In this document: piece after piece, positions 1-7,754 of the stretch
Numbering within the stretch: the stretch's first letter is position 1
Layout: each line of letters starts with the position of its first letter
Translations under genes and position numbers: made by a program
Source: Amycolatopsis keratiniphila subsp. keratiniphila
GTDB lineage: Bacteria > Actinomycetota > Actinomycetes > Mycobacteriales > Pseudonocardiaceae
Length of the DNA stretch: 64,000 nt
Assembly: GCF_001620365.2 (NCBI RefSeq)
Contig: NZ_LQMT02000023.1
Span: forward strand, 267,685-331,684
Direction: 5' to 3'
The notes under the pieces: model-generated
Seen by the model: only the letters and a program-made list of their open reading frames with translations
What the model was told of the DNA's origin: nothing
Databases searched by the model: none

Positions 1-83
1 CGCCCGGCAGCCGCGGAACCAGCACTCTCCCCCAGTCAGGCGTAGGTAGACAAATACCGGTCCGCTCCAACCCTCATTGCCAC

Positions 84-245
84 TCACGACCCCCTCGGGC
101 AGCTGCACAAAGCACCCAAACCGGGCCGGCATCCCTTGTGGACAGTCGCGCCCGGGGTCACCTTGGCGATCCACACCTCGCCGCCGCGTTCGGCGAAAGC
201 GGTCAGCCAGGCGGACACCATGATCTGCACCTGTCCGCGGCGCAT
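84..245 (-). CDS. Possible small protein downstream of the serine hydrolase
   Basis: A 53-codon reading frame starts 9 bases after the stop of the serine hydrolase gene, with a GGGGGAG ribosome-binding-like run just before the ATG, so it could be the last gene of that operon. The peptide has a short helix-like start (SAWLTAFAERGGEVWIAKV) and three cysteines near the end (C39, C47, C49). I recognise no family. The SD-to-start spacing is only about 2 bases, which is short. It could be spurious or the remnant of a longer gene. Nothing else is visible in bases 1-83. Confidence 0.25.
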   Translation of the reverse strand: MRRGQVQIMVSAWLTAFAERGGEVWIAKVTPGATVHKGCRPGLGALCSCPRGS

Positions 246-254
246 GGCTCCCCC

Positions 255-1490
255 TCAGTCGAGCAAGGCCTGATACACCAGGTTCCGCAATTCGACCCGG
301 ATCGGATAGGTCGACGACGGCAGCAGCTGGGTGAAGAACAGGACCGTGATGTCCTCGTCCGGATCGACCCAGAACGCGGTGCTCGCCGCGCCACCCCAGG
401 CGAACTCCCCGGCGCTGGCGAGCGTCTTGGCCTTCACCGGGTCGTCGAGTACGGAGAAACCCAGCCCGAAGCCGAAACCGTCGTACGGCGCCTCGGAGAA
501 CCCGGTCCGTCCGCAGGCCTCCAGATCCACGCCGCCGGGCAGGTGATTGGTCGCCATGAGCCGGAGCGTGCGCGGACCGAGCAGGCGGACGCCGTCGAGC
601 TCGCCGCCGCGCACCAGCATCTGGGCGAACCGGTGGAAGTCACCGGCCGTGGAGACCAGCCCACCGCCACCCGAAAAGCACGTGGGCGTGACACGGCCGA
701 CGGCGCCCATCTCGTCGTGACGGAACGGCGCCTTCGTCACCGGATGCGGTACGTAGAGCGCGGCCAGCCGGTCGAGGGCGCCGGGACCGGCCTGGAAACC
801 CGTGTCGTGCATGCCGAGCGGGGTGAAGATCCGCTCGCTGAAGAAGACGTCGAGGGATTGCCCGGAGACGACCTCGACGAGCCTGCCGAGGATGTCCGTC
901 GCGACCGAATAGTTCCACTCCGAACCCGGCTGGAACAGCAACGGCAGCCGCGCGATCGCCTCGGAGACACCCGCCAGGTCGAGTCCGGGCGCGGTGCCGA
1001 AATCGAAGCCCGCCTCCCGGTAGAGCGCGTCGACCGGATGCGTGCGGTGGAACCCGTAGGTGAGCCCCGCGGTGTGGGTGAGCAGATGCCAGACCCGGAT
1101 CGGTTCCGCCGCGGGCACGGTCGCCTGCTTCATCGACGAGCCCGCGGTGTAGACCCGCGGCTCCGAGAACTCCGGCAGCCAGCGGGAGATCGGATCCTTG
1201 AGGTCGACGAGCCCCTCTTCGACGAGCATCATCGCGGCGACCGACGTGACCGGCTTGGTCATCGAGTAGACACGCCAGATCGTGTCGGTCTCGACCGGCA
1301 GCCCGGCTTCGATGTCGCGCTGCCCGTTCGCCGCGAGATGCGCGACCTTCCCGTTCCTGGTCACCACGGCCAGGTACCCGGGGAGCCGGTTCCGGTCCAG
1401 GTACCCGTCGAAGTGCTTGTCGATCCGTCGCAGCCGCTCCGCGTCGAAACCCACCTCGGCCGGGTCGACGTCCACCTTCAGCTCGATCAT
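255..1490 (-). CDS. Beta-lactamase-family serine hydrolase (class C / penicillin-binding-protein fold)
   Basis: A 411-residue serine hydrolase of the beta-lactamase/DD-peptidase fold. The nucleophile motif SMTK is at residues 76-79. The second motif reads Y194-S-V rather than the usual YxN. A late AWGGAAST segment stands where KTG sits in classical beta-lactamases, which is the pattern of the esterase-like EstB/LovD branch rather than of true beta-lactamases. No signal peptide is visible, so it is probably cytoplasmic. The ATG at 1490 was chosen because an upstream extension would run into the siderophore-interacting gene. It lies 10 bases downstream of that gene and is probably co-transcribed. 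The substrate is unknown; ester hydrolysis or transacylation is the family-based guess. Confidence 0.85.
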   Translation of the reverse strand: MIELKVDVDPAEVGFDAERLRRIDKHFDGYLDRNRLPGYLAVVTRNGKVAHLAANGQRDIEAGLPVETDTIWRVYSMTKPVTSVAAMMLVEEGLVDLKDPISRWLPEFSEPRVYTAGSSMKQATVPAAEPIRVWHLLTHTAGLTYGFHRTHPVDALYREAGFDFGTAPGLDLAGVSEAIARLPLLFQPGSEWNYSVATDILGRLVEVVSGQSLDVFFSERIFTPLGMHDTGFQAGPGALDRLAALYVPHPVTKAPFRHDEMGAVGRVTPTCFSGGGGLVSTAGDFHRFAQMLVRGGELDGVRLLGPRTLRLMATNHLPGGVDLEACGRTGFSEAPYDGFGFGLGFSVLDDPVKAKTLASAGEFAWGGAASTAFWVDPDEDITVLFFTQLLPSSTYPIRVELRNLVYQALLD

Positions 1491-1500
1491 GCGACCGAGG

Positions 1501-2301
1501 CTACGCGTTCCGTTCGGCCTGTTTCTCCAGTCGCCACGCCTCGTCGGTCTTCCCGATCCGCCAGTATCCGGAGATCGACAGCAGGTCGCGCCGCATCCCC
1601 CGGTCGTCCAGCAGATGACGCCGCAGGTCCCGCACGAACCCGGCCTCGCCGTGGACGAAGGCCTGCACCACACCTTCGCGCCACTCGAGCGCGCGGACGG
1701 CGGCGGCGAGATCGTCGCCCCGGCTCCGGTGCAGCCAGGTGATCCGCGCGTCGCCCTTGGTGGTCAGCGACTGCTCTTCGGCGGAATCCTCCACGAGGAT
1801 GAACGCGTGCACGGGAACACCCGCCGGCATCGCCTCGAGTGAGGCGGCGATCGCCGGCAGGGCGCTCTCGTCACCGGCGAGCAGATGCCAGTCCGCCTCC
1901 TCGCCCGGCGCGTACGCCCCGCCGGGCCCGGAGATCAGCAGCTCGTCGCCGGGTTTCGCGGCGGCGGCCCACGGTCCGGCGATCCCCTCGTCGCCGTGGT
2001 GGACGAAGTCGAGCACCAGTTCGCCGAGGTTCGCGTCGAAGGCGCGGACGGTGTAGGAGCGCATCCGCGGCCACTGCTCGCGCGGCAGCTCTTCGCGGAT
2101 CCGCGCCAGGTCGAACGGCTCGGGGTAGGTGACGCCGGGCACCCGGAAGTGCACCTTGACGTAGGCGTCGGTGAAGTCGTTGGGCCGGAACGAACCGATA
2201 TCCTCGCCCCCGGCGACGATCCGGACCATATGCGGGGTGATCCGCTCGGTGCGCAGTACCCGCAACCGGGTCGTCGACACCGCTCTCCGCGCCTCGGCCA
2301 T
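1501..2301 (-). CDS. Siderophore-interacting protein, FAD-dependent ferric-siderophore reductase
   Basis: A 266-residue flavoprotein of the siderophore-interacting (SIP/ViuB) family, which reduces ferric siderophores in the cytoplasm to release iron. The N-terminal FAD-binding barrel carries the RSYTVR motif at residues 81-86. Its GPGGAYAPG loop and a C-terminal NAD(P)H-binding half with FVHGEAGFVRDLRRHLL are typical of the family. Length is normal. The ATG is preceded by GGGAG at a suitable distance. A perfect TTAGGT-AG-ACCTAA palindrome lies about 20 bases upstream, which suggests iron-dependent repression by a DtxR/IdeR/DmdR-type regulator. The serine hydrolase follows closely on the same strand. 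Confidence 0.93.
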   Translation of the reverse strand: MAEARRAVSTTRLRVLRTERITPHMVRIVAGGEDIGSFRPNDFTDAYVKVHFRVPGVTYPEPFDLARIREELPREQWPRMRSYTVRAFDANLGELVLDFVHHGDEGIAGPWAAAAKPGDELLISGPGGAYAPGEEADWHLLAGDESALPAIAASLEAMPAGVPVHAFILVEDSAEEQSLTTKGDARITWLHRSRGDDLAAAVRALEWREGVVQAFVHGEAGFVRDLRRHLLDDRGMRRDLLSISGYWRIGKTDEAWRLEKQAERNA

Positions 2302-2321
2302 TCACACTCCCTCTTTGTGAC

Positions 2322-2340
2322 TTAGGTAGACCTAACCGAG
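2322..2340. promoter_or_regulatory. Iron-box-like operator (DtxR/IdeR/DmdR type)
   Basis: TTAGGTAGACCTAACCGAG matches 13 of 19 positions of the remembered consensus TTAGGTTAGGCTAACCTAA and contains the perfect inverted repeat TTAGGT-AG-ACCTAA at 2322-2335. It lies immediately upstream of the siderophore-interacting gene and overlaps the stop codon of the preceding NTF2-like gene. Iron-dependent repression of the flavoprotein gene is the inference. Confidence 0.6.
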
Positions 2341-2772
2341 CGTACGCCTCTCCCCGCCCATCGGGACACCGGCGGCCGGATCGCTGACCCTGGTGTTCTG
2401 GAACGACGCGACCCGCCAGCTTCCGGACTCCTCGACGAGGACGTACGTCAGCGTCGATTCCCGGCCTGGCTCGGGCTCGCCACCCGAGAGCGAAGACCCG
2501 CCGCCGGACACGACGATCGCGACGTCCGGCCGGATGAACCGGACCTTGGGCTCACCGCCACCCGAAACCAGTTTCGACCCACGGAGCGGCCCCTCGAACA
2601 GGGCACGGTGCGCGCTTTCGATGATCGCGCGGCCCGGCATGTTCCTCCCGAAGAAGGTCACGTAGTCGGCGTCTTCGGTGAAATGCGAGGCGTACGCGGC
2701 CGCGTCGCCCGCGTTCCAGGCATCGGCGAGCCCGCCCAGGACGGCCAGCACTTCGTTCTGTCGATCAGGCAC
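2332..2772 (-). CDS. SnoaL/NTF2-like (SgcJ/EcaC-type) protein
   Basis: A 146-residue single-domain protein with the cone-shaped NTF2-like fold signature: an N-terminal helix (LAVLGGLADAWNAGDAAAYASHFTEDADYVTFFG), then alternating strands and a final SGSWRVASFQNTRV strand. Members of this SgcJ/EcaC group are small ligand-binding proteins or oxidoreductases, and no catalytic set can be assigned here. The start is GTG at 2772 with GGAGGAA ahead of it. The gene reads away from the TetR gene at 2885 across three operator copies, so it is the likely regulated target. Confidence 0.8.
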   Translation of the reverse strand: MPDRQNEVLAVLGGLADAWNAGDAAAYASHFTEDADYVTFFGRNMPGRAIIESAHRALFEGPLRGSKLVSGGGEPKVRFIRPDVAIVVSGGGSSLSGGEPEPGRESTLTYVLVEESGSWRVASFQNTRVSDPAAGVPMGGERRTLG

Positions 2773-2788
2773 GGCTTCCTCCAGTTAG

Positions 2789-2839
2789 ACGAACGGCGTT
2801 CGTTTGACGAACACCGTTCTACAGACGAACGCCGTTCGC
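2789..2839. promoter_or_regulatory. Triple operator for the adjacent TetR regulator
   Basis: Three copies of a 15-base inverted repeat lie at 2789-2803 (ACGAACGGCGTTCGT, perfect), 2807-2821 (ACGAACACCGTTCTA) and 2825-2839 (ACGAACGCCGTTCGC). They start exactly 18 bases apart. They fill the gap between the NTF2-like gene and the divergent tetR-type gene, so autoregulation and control of the divergent gene are likely. Confidence 0.75.
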
Positions 2840-2884
2840 GTCAAGTAGAGTTCCCGGCGAACCCCGGATCAGGAGGCGAACGAA

Positions 2885-3559
2885 GTGAGCAGGCCCCGGC
2901 GTCGCGCCGAGAAACCCGTGCTGTCCCAGGAGCTCGTGGTGAAGACGGCACTGGACCTCCTCGCCACCGAAGGGCTGGAGGCGGTGAGCATGCGATGCGT
3001 GGCCAAGGCACTGGAGACCGGCCCGGCGTCGCTCTACGCCCATGTCGCGAACAAGGAAGAGCTCCACGAGCTGATGGTCGACCACGTGCTCGCCTTCGGC
3101 CCGTTCCCCGAACCCGACCCGGATCGCTGGGTGGAGCAGGCGAAGGATCTGCTGCGCGACAACGTGCGCGCGCTGACGTCGGTTCCCGGGATCGCCAAGA
3201 TCGCGTGGGCCATCCCCGTCCCGGTCGGCGCGAACGCCCTGCAGCAGGCTGAAGCGATGCTCGCGGTCCTGCGCGCCGGCGGCCTCGACCTCAAGCAGGC
3301 GCTGTTCGCCGCCGACGCTTTATGGCTCTACGCCAAGGCTTTCGCCTACGAAGGCGCCGGCTGGCAGCACGGCGACATCGACCTCGCCGAGCAGGAACAG
3401 CGCGGCAGGCGGATGGTCGAGTACATGACGTCGTTCCCGCCCGGCGCCTTCCCGAACCTGCTGGGCGCGGGCGAGTACTTCACCGCGGAGACCGCGCAGG
3501 AGCGGTTCGAGTTCGCCATAGACCTCTTCCTGCGCGGGTTGGTCTCCGCCACCTCGTGA
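2885..3559 (+). CDS. TetR-family transcriptional regulator with TetR-type C-terminal domain
   Basis: A 224-residue repressor. The N-terminal helix-turn-helix reads ALDLLATEGLEAVSMRCVAK then ALETGPASLYAHVANKEELHEL, the classic TetR pattern. The larger C-terminal part resembles the TetR_C ligand-binding/dimerisation domain of tetracycline-type repressors. The start is GTG at 2885 with AGGAGG at 2871-2876. It is divergent from the NTF2-like gene and faces three operator-like repeats. Its stop lies only 3 bases from the convergent stop of the first transferase gene. The ligand cannot be told from sequence. Confidence 0.92.
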   Translation: MSRPRRRAEKPVLSQELVVKTALDLLATEGLEAVSMRCVAKALETGPASLYAHVANKEELHELMVDHVLAFGPFPEPDPDRWVEQAKDLLRDNVRALTSVPGIAKIAWAIPVPVGANALQQAEAMLAVLRAGGLDLKQALFAADALWLYAKAFAYEGAGWQHGDIDLAEQEQRGRRMVEYMTSFPPGAFPNLLGAGEYFTAETAQERFEFAIDLFLRGLVSATS

Positions 3560-3562
3560 GGT

Positions 3563-4582
3563 TTAGAGCAGCGCGACCGCGGCCGCGTACTGCGGCACCA
3601 GATGCGCGCCCAGCGAGGCCTTCATCTCGGACATCTTCTTGCCGAACACCACCCGCGGCCGTCCGGTCCCGATCGCCCAGCGCACCACTTCGCCGTAGAA
3701 GTGGAAGTACAGATTGGGCCGCCCGCCGAGTTCCGGCGGCAGCGCCGCCCAATGCCGCGCGATCGGCAGCGCCGGGTGGTCGAGCAGGGTGGCGATGGCG
3801 ACCGCCCGGCCCGTGGCGGTCTCGCGGTACTCGATGACGTGCACGTCCGGCTGCCGCAGCAGCGCGCCGACGTAACCGACGAACGCCGGCAGCGGCACGA
3901 TCGGCACATCGTGGTGTTTGGTCTCGTTGTACCGCAACAGTTCCGCGATCTCGACCGGATCGGCCTCGGCCCCCGGCCGCACGCGCACCGCGAGCGACGG
4001 ATCGGCCTCGAAGGTGCGGAAGATCTTGCGCAGGTTCTGTTTGCGCTTCCTGGCCAGCGAGTGCATCCAGTCGTCCCGGCTCGAGAACGGCGAGACCTCG
4101 AGGACGGCCACGTCCTCCGTCCGGCGCACCATCTTCAGCCCGCGGACACTGTCCACTCCGGACTCTCCGACCTGGCGCACCAGCAGTGCGCGCAGGCCGA
4201 ACCCGAGTTCCGCGCGCATGGCGGGGACGAAAGTGTCCAGCAGCCTGCCGACGCCGCCGTCGCCGTCCTCGCCGTCGAACCACCAGCCCGGCATCGCCCC
4301 CGCACCCGGGGAACGGACGTCGAGCCCGCCGAGCCGCCCCCGTCCCGCCGTGCGGGCGAACCGGTGCCGCCGGGTGAGTCCGGTGACCCACGCGGAGCTG
4401 ACCACGCCCCGCGGTTCGCCGTCTTCGAGCAGGACCGTGACCGGCTGTTCGGTACGCGCCGCCCACGCCTGGGTGGTGAGCACCTCCCAGCTCCAGTCCG
4501 CGCGCAGTCCCGCCTTGTCCCGCAACGCTTTCCAGTACGCGGGTTCCGGGTCGCGGCGCGGGTCCAGCACCTCTATCACCAT
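3563..4582 (-). CDS. FemAB/GNAT-like acyl- or aminoacyl-transferase, paralogue 1
   Basis: A 339-residue protein of the FemAB/BioF2-like (Acetyltransf_6) GNAT group. The start region reads VIEVLDPRRDPEPAYWKALR. A basic stretch KRKQNLRKIFR precedes the core. The C-terminal half has the typical HWAALPPE...NLYFHFYGEVVRWAI...VVFGKKMSEMKASLG sequence seen in peptidoglycan-type aminoacyl or acyl transferases. It overlaps the upstream paralogue by 7 bases and is the last gene of the minus-strand arm of the cluster. Proteins of this fold move an acyl group from CoA or tRNA to an amine. The actual donor and acceptor are unknown. Confidence 0.8.
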   Translation of the reverse strand: MVIEVLDPRRDPEPAYWKALRDKAGLRADWSWEVLTTQAWAARTEQPVTVLLEDGEPRGVVSSAWVTGLTRRHRFARTAGRGRLGGLDVRSPGAGAMPGWWFDGEDGDGGVGRLLDTFVPAMRAELGFGLRALLVRQVGESGVDSVRGLKMVRRTEDVAVLEVSPFSSRDDWMHSLARKRKQNLRKIFRTFEADPSLAVRVRPGAEADPVEIAELLRYNETKHHDVPIVPLPAFVGYVGALLRQPDVHVIEYRETATGRAVAIATLLDHPALPIARHWAALPPELGGRPNLYFHFYGEVVRWAIGTGRPRVVFGKKMSEMKASLGAHLVPQYAAAVALL

Positions 4583-5619
4583 CGCGTCACCGGCCTCGGC
4601 ACGATGACCCCGAGCAGCGGGACCGGCTGGAAACCGAGCGTCGCCTTCAGGTCGCTCAGGCCCCGGCCCATCGACAGGGACTTCCGGTTGCCCTCGATCA
4701 TGTAGCGCACGTTCCGGACGACGGCCTCGAAGTAGAGGTGCTTCGGCCGTCCATCCTCCGGGGCGAGCGCGGCCCAATGCTGGTGCAGCGGCGCGACGGG
4801 GTGGTCGAGCACGTTGGTGAACGCGAGCAGCCTGCCTTCGCCGTCGTGGTAGGTCGAGGTGATCACGTCCGGCCTGCGGACGAGCTCGCCGAGGTATTCG
4901 GCGGTGACCGGACCGCGCCGGTCGAACTTCACCGGTCCCATCCGCTCGCGGTGCTCCCTCAGCAGGGTCGCCAATTCCAGCGCGTCGAGGTCGGTGCGGG
5001 CGGCTTCGGTGCGGACGATCACGTCCGGGTCGGCGGCGATCTTCTTCGACTGGCCGCGCAGGCTCAGCCGCCTGCTCCGGCGCAGCGACGCGAGCCAGCC
5101 GTCGACGTCGACGAACCGGTTCTCCAGCACCGACGTCGGCATCGTGTCGCGAACGGGTCTGCCCCGTCCGGTCAGCATGGCGAGCGACTCCGGCTCGACG
5201 GTCCGGTAAAGCACGCCGACGCACCCTGGCCCGGTGAAGCGGCAGACGGCCCGCTCGAACCGGCGCATGATCTCCCGCCGGTCGGCCGCGTCGAGGCCGT
5301 CGGCGAACAGCCACGGCGGGTATCCGGAAAGCCACGCGTGCTGCACCTCGACCCAGCGCGGACCCAGCCGTGCCACGCCGCGCACGGCACCGGGGCCGTC
5401 CGGGGAGATCGGGGCGCACAGCATCGCCAGCACCGCGGCGACGATCTCGCCGCCGTCGCTGATCACGGTGAGCACGTTGGGGCTGCGCGAAAACCGGGAC
5501 TCCACCCGCAGCAACCCGTAGTCCCACGGGACCGGGGCCTGTTGCGCGGCGAGGAATCCGGGCCAGCCGTCGGGTTCCGGGTCGGTCCGCGGGTCGAGTA
5601 CCCGCACTTCCCAGGTCAT
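4576..5619 (-). CDS. FemAB/GNAT-like acyl- or aminoacyl-transferase, paralogue 2
   Basis: A 347-residue paralogue of its two neighbours, opening with TWEVRVLDPRTDPEPDGW and sharing the core (HQHWAALAPEDGRPKHLYFEAVVRNVRYMIEG) and the end motif GLSDLKATLGFQPVP. The conserved K-x-x-LG near the C-terminus occurs in all three copies. The start ATG overlaps the stop of the third paralogue as ATGA, so translational coupling is likely. No signal peptide or membrane segment is visible. The role within the divergent cluster is inferred to be amide-forming modification of the cluster product. Confidence 0.8.
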   Translation of the reverse strand: MTWEVRVLDPRTDPEPDGWPGFLAAQQAPVPWDYGLLRVESRFSRSPNVLTVISDGGEIVAAVLAMLCAPISPDGPGAVRGVARLGPRWVEVQHAWLSGYPPWLFADGLDAADRREIMRRFERAVCRFTGPGCVGVLYRTVEPESLAMLTGRGRPVRDTMPTSVLENRFVDVDGWLASLRRSRRLSLRGQSKKIAADPDVIVRTEAARTDLDALELATLLREHRERMGPVKFDRRGPVTAEYLGELVRRPDVITSTYHDGEGRLLAFTNVLDHPVAPLHQHWAALAPEDGRPKHLYFEAVVRNVRYMIEGNRKSLSMGRGLSDLKATLGFQPVPLLGVIVPRPVTRW

Positions 5620-6707
5620 CGGCCCAGCACCGGTCTCGGTACGGCGACCGACACCAGAGACCTGGTGCCGAAACCGAGCGGGGTCTTGTTCTCCAGCATC
5701 GCCCGGCCCGCGGTCAGTTCGGGGCGCCGATGCGTGATCATGTGCTCCACTCCCCTGGCGTAGAAGTCGACATAGAGCCCTTTCCGTCCCCCTGCCGCGC
5801 TCGGCAGCGCGGCCCATTGATGCAGCGCGCAGCCGTCGTCGGCGTCGAACACCGTGCCGAAACCCAGCAGCCGTCCGGATCCGTCCCGGTAGGTACGGGT
5901 GACGACGTCCGGGCGGCGGATCAACGCGTCCAGATAGGACGGTGCGATCGGGCTCCGGGTGTCCATGTGCAGCCCGCCGAACCGCGACCGTTGCCCGCCC
6001 GCCCAGGCCCGGTCGTCCTGCCTGCTCCGGTGGGCGTTGAGCAGCAAGGCGAGCTCGTGGCAGTCCAGGTCCCGGCGGGCGGTGGCCGCCTCGGTGCGCA
6101 GGTCCCCGTCTTCCCGCAGTTCGTGCAGTGTCTTCCGGGTCTCGTCGCCGAGTGCCCGCTCCCAATCGTCCACAGTGGAGTATTCGTTGGCCAGCACGGC
6201 GGTCGGGTCGATCTCCCGGGACATCCGGCCCCGGCCTTCCAGCGCCGGGAGGAGCTCCGGGTTCATCGCGCGGTAGATCAGGCCCAGCAGTCCCGGGCCG
6301 AGGTGGGCGCACAGTGCCTGTTCGAACCGGCGGACCACTTCCCGCCGCTCGGCCTCGTCGAGCCGCTCGTCGAGCACCCCGGCGGGATAGCCGCTGAGCT
6401 GCCAGAGGTAGGCCTCGGCCCAGCGCGGGCGGAACCGTCCACCGAACACGGACAACGGCGCGAAGTCCCCCGCCCGCCAGCTCCGGCAGACCATCACGGT
6501 GAACGCGCCGACGATCGTCCCGTTCCGGCGGAGCACCGCGAGCACCGCGGGATTCTTCGCCATCCAGGCTTCCCGGCGCAGGACCTCGTACTCCCAGACC
6601 GGCCACAACTTCGCCCGCCGCCGGAAGCCACTCCAGCCCTCTGGTTCCGCCGCGGTCCTCGGATCGAGCACGTCGACCTCGAACACGGTGCTTCTCGTCG
6701 TCCTCAT
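5616..6707 (-). CDS. FemAB/GNAT-like acyl- or aminoacyl-transferase, paralogue 3
   Basis: A 363-residue protein, third of the tandem set, beginning MRTTRSTVFEVDVLDPRTAA and containing the shared HQWAALPSAAGGRKGLYVDF block and a K-x-P-LG variant of the end motif (NKTPLGFG). I chose the ATG at 6707 because it touches the stop of the upstream short protein by one base. A start at 6743 would lie inside that gene. Divergence among the three copies is large enough that separate acceptors or sequential steps are plausible; this is inference. Confidence 0.8.
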   Translation of the reverse strand: MRTTRSTVFEVDVLDPRTAAEPEGWSGFRRRAKLWPVWEYEVLRREAWMAKNPAVLAVLRRNGTIVGAFTVMVCRSWRAGDFAPLSVFGGRFRPRWAEAYLWQLSGYPAGVLDERLDEAERREVVRRFEQALCAHLGPGLLGLIYRAMNPELLPALEGRGRMSREIDPTAVLANEYSTVDDWERALGDETRKTLHELREDGDLRTEAATARRDLDCHELALLLNAHRSRQDDRAWAGGQRSRFGGLHMDTRSPIAPSYLDALIRRPDVVTRTYRDGSGRLLGFGTVFDADDGCALHQWAALPSAAGGRKGLYVDFYARGVEHMITHRRPELTAGRAMLENKTPLGFGTRSLVSVAVPRPVLGR

Positions 6708-7483
6708 CACGTGAGCACGACCGGCGTCCCGTGTCGCGGGCACGGCGCGATCTCACCGCGGACGCCACCGGCCGGGAGCACGTCCACGAACCGCGGGGAA
6801 TCCTGGCGCAGCAGGGTGAACGCGAGACCGCCCGTCGTCGGGCGCGCGTAGACACGGGGCCAGTCGAGGTGCCAGCGGCCGCATTCCTCGATCGCGCCCA
6901 GGTAACCCAGCGCCGGATCGTGGAGCACCCCGTACGGACCGGAGTCCATTGTGTCCAGTTCCCGTCGCGGTACGGATTCGACCCGGTACGCACGGTCTTC
7001 GGGCAAGGCCGCGGCAAAGGCGGCCAGCTGCTTGTCGTCACCGACCGCGAGCACGCGACGGCCGCGGCGCAGCGCGGAGGACAGTTCCGCCAGCACACTC
7101 GGTGCCGGGACGTCGGGATCCACCACACAGCACCGGCTCCCGCGCGGCAGGTCCGACGGCGGCCGCACCCCGTCGCCGCCGAGCACGACGACCAGCGCGT
7201 CCCCGGTCACCGAACGTGCCTTACGCAGCACGGGACCCAGGCCCCGGCTCGGCTCGATCCGTTGCGCGCCACCGGCGAGCGGGACCAGGTCGACGATCTT
7301 GTGCACCGCCTCGGCCAGTGGCGCCGCGCCGGAATCCGTCCCGGTGCGCCCCGGCACCAGCACGGGATCCGTTCTGCCGTCGAGAGCCCAGCGTTCCCGG
7401 TAGAACGGCACCGTCGCGAAGGCCGACCGCACGGACCGCCGATAGGCAGCCTGCCAGGCAGCATTCACCCCCACAGTCCACAT
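6707..7483 (-). CDS. Short protein resembling the N-terminus of PaaK/CapK adenylate-forming enzymes
   Basis: A 258-residue protein, first gene of the minus-strand arm. Its opening (WQAAYRRSVRSAFATVPFYRERW) matches the N-terminal signature with VPFYR seen in phenylacetate-CoA ligase and CapK-type proteins. The remaining sequence lacks the ATP-binding P-loop and the C-terminal lid of a complete adenylating enzyme, which normally needs over 400 residues. It may be a degenerate or specialised adenylate-forming domain, or an unrelated protein sharing the motif. The ATG at 7483 was preferred over the upstream start at 7678, whose extra residues look like untranslated leader. Confidence 0.6.
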   Translation of the reverse strand: MWTVGVNAAWQAAYRRSVRSAFATVPFYRERWALDGRTDPVLVPGRTGTDSGAAPLAEAVHKIVDLVPLAGGAQRIEPSRGLGPVLRKARSVTGDALVVVLGGDGVRPPSDLPRGSRCCVVDPDVPAPSVLAELSSALRRGRRVLAVGDDKQLAAFAAALPEDRAYRVESVPRRELDTMDSGPYGVLHDPALGYLGAIEECGRWHLDWPRVYARPTTGGLAFTLLRQDSPRFVDVLPAGGVRGEIAPCPRHGTPVVLT

Positions 7484-7754
7484 GGCGCGCAAGCCTGCGT
7501 CATCGGCGCCGGTTTGGGAATACCCCGCGCCGGGTTCATCCGGTTTTCGGCCGACTTCCCACCTTTTCGACTGAGCTGAAAGGACGAACTTGCGGATTCC
7601 GCTGGCGGGAACAAAGCCAGTCTGCCTATAACACGGGAACTTTCGAGCCGGCACGACCTGCCGGGCACCTGGGGCCAAGGGGACTCATGAACCGTGAAAA
7701 CACAACGCGTGACGCTACGAACACAATAGCGCACCCACCGCAGGGATTCGCCAG
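7484..7754. promoter_or_regulatory. Divergent promoter region between the two arms of the cluster
   Basis: This 271-base spacer separates the start codons of the two cluster arms and is visibly less GC-rich than its flanks. Two CGGGAAC copies lie at 7606-7612 and 7634-7640, 28 bases apart. They resemble GGAAC minus-35 elements of ECF sigma factors, but no convincing minus-10 follows. A TATAAC sequence at 7627-7632 could be a minus-10 on the plus strand. Control of both arms from here is inferred from the gene layout. Confidence 0.45.

Noticed and set aside
138..1742. 534-codon plus-strand frame opposite the serine hydrolase
   Set aside because: It is Arg/Asp/Gly-rich without any domain and lies antisense to two well-supported genes, as expected from GC-rich codon bias.
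3563..5527. 654-codon minus frame spanning two transferases
   Set aside because: Its first half is out of frame with the true paralogue 2, whose MTWEVRVLDPR start and family motifs are in another frame; only the last 339 codons are real.
7606..7640. CGGGAAC repeats as ECF sigma promoters
   Set aside because: No CGTT-type minus-10 at 16-18 bases; kept only as a remark on the intergenic region.
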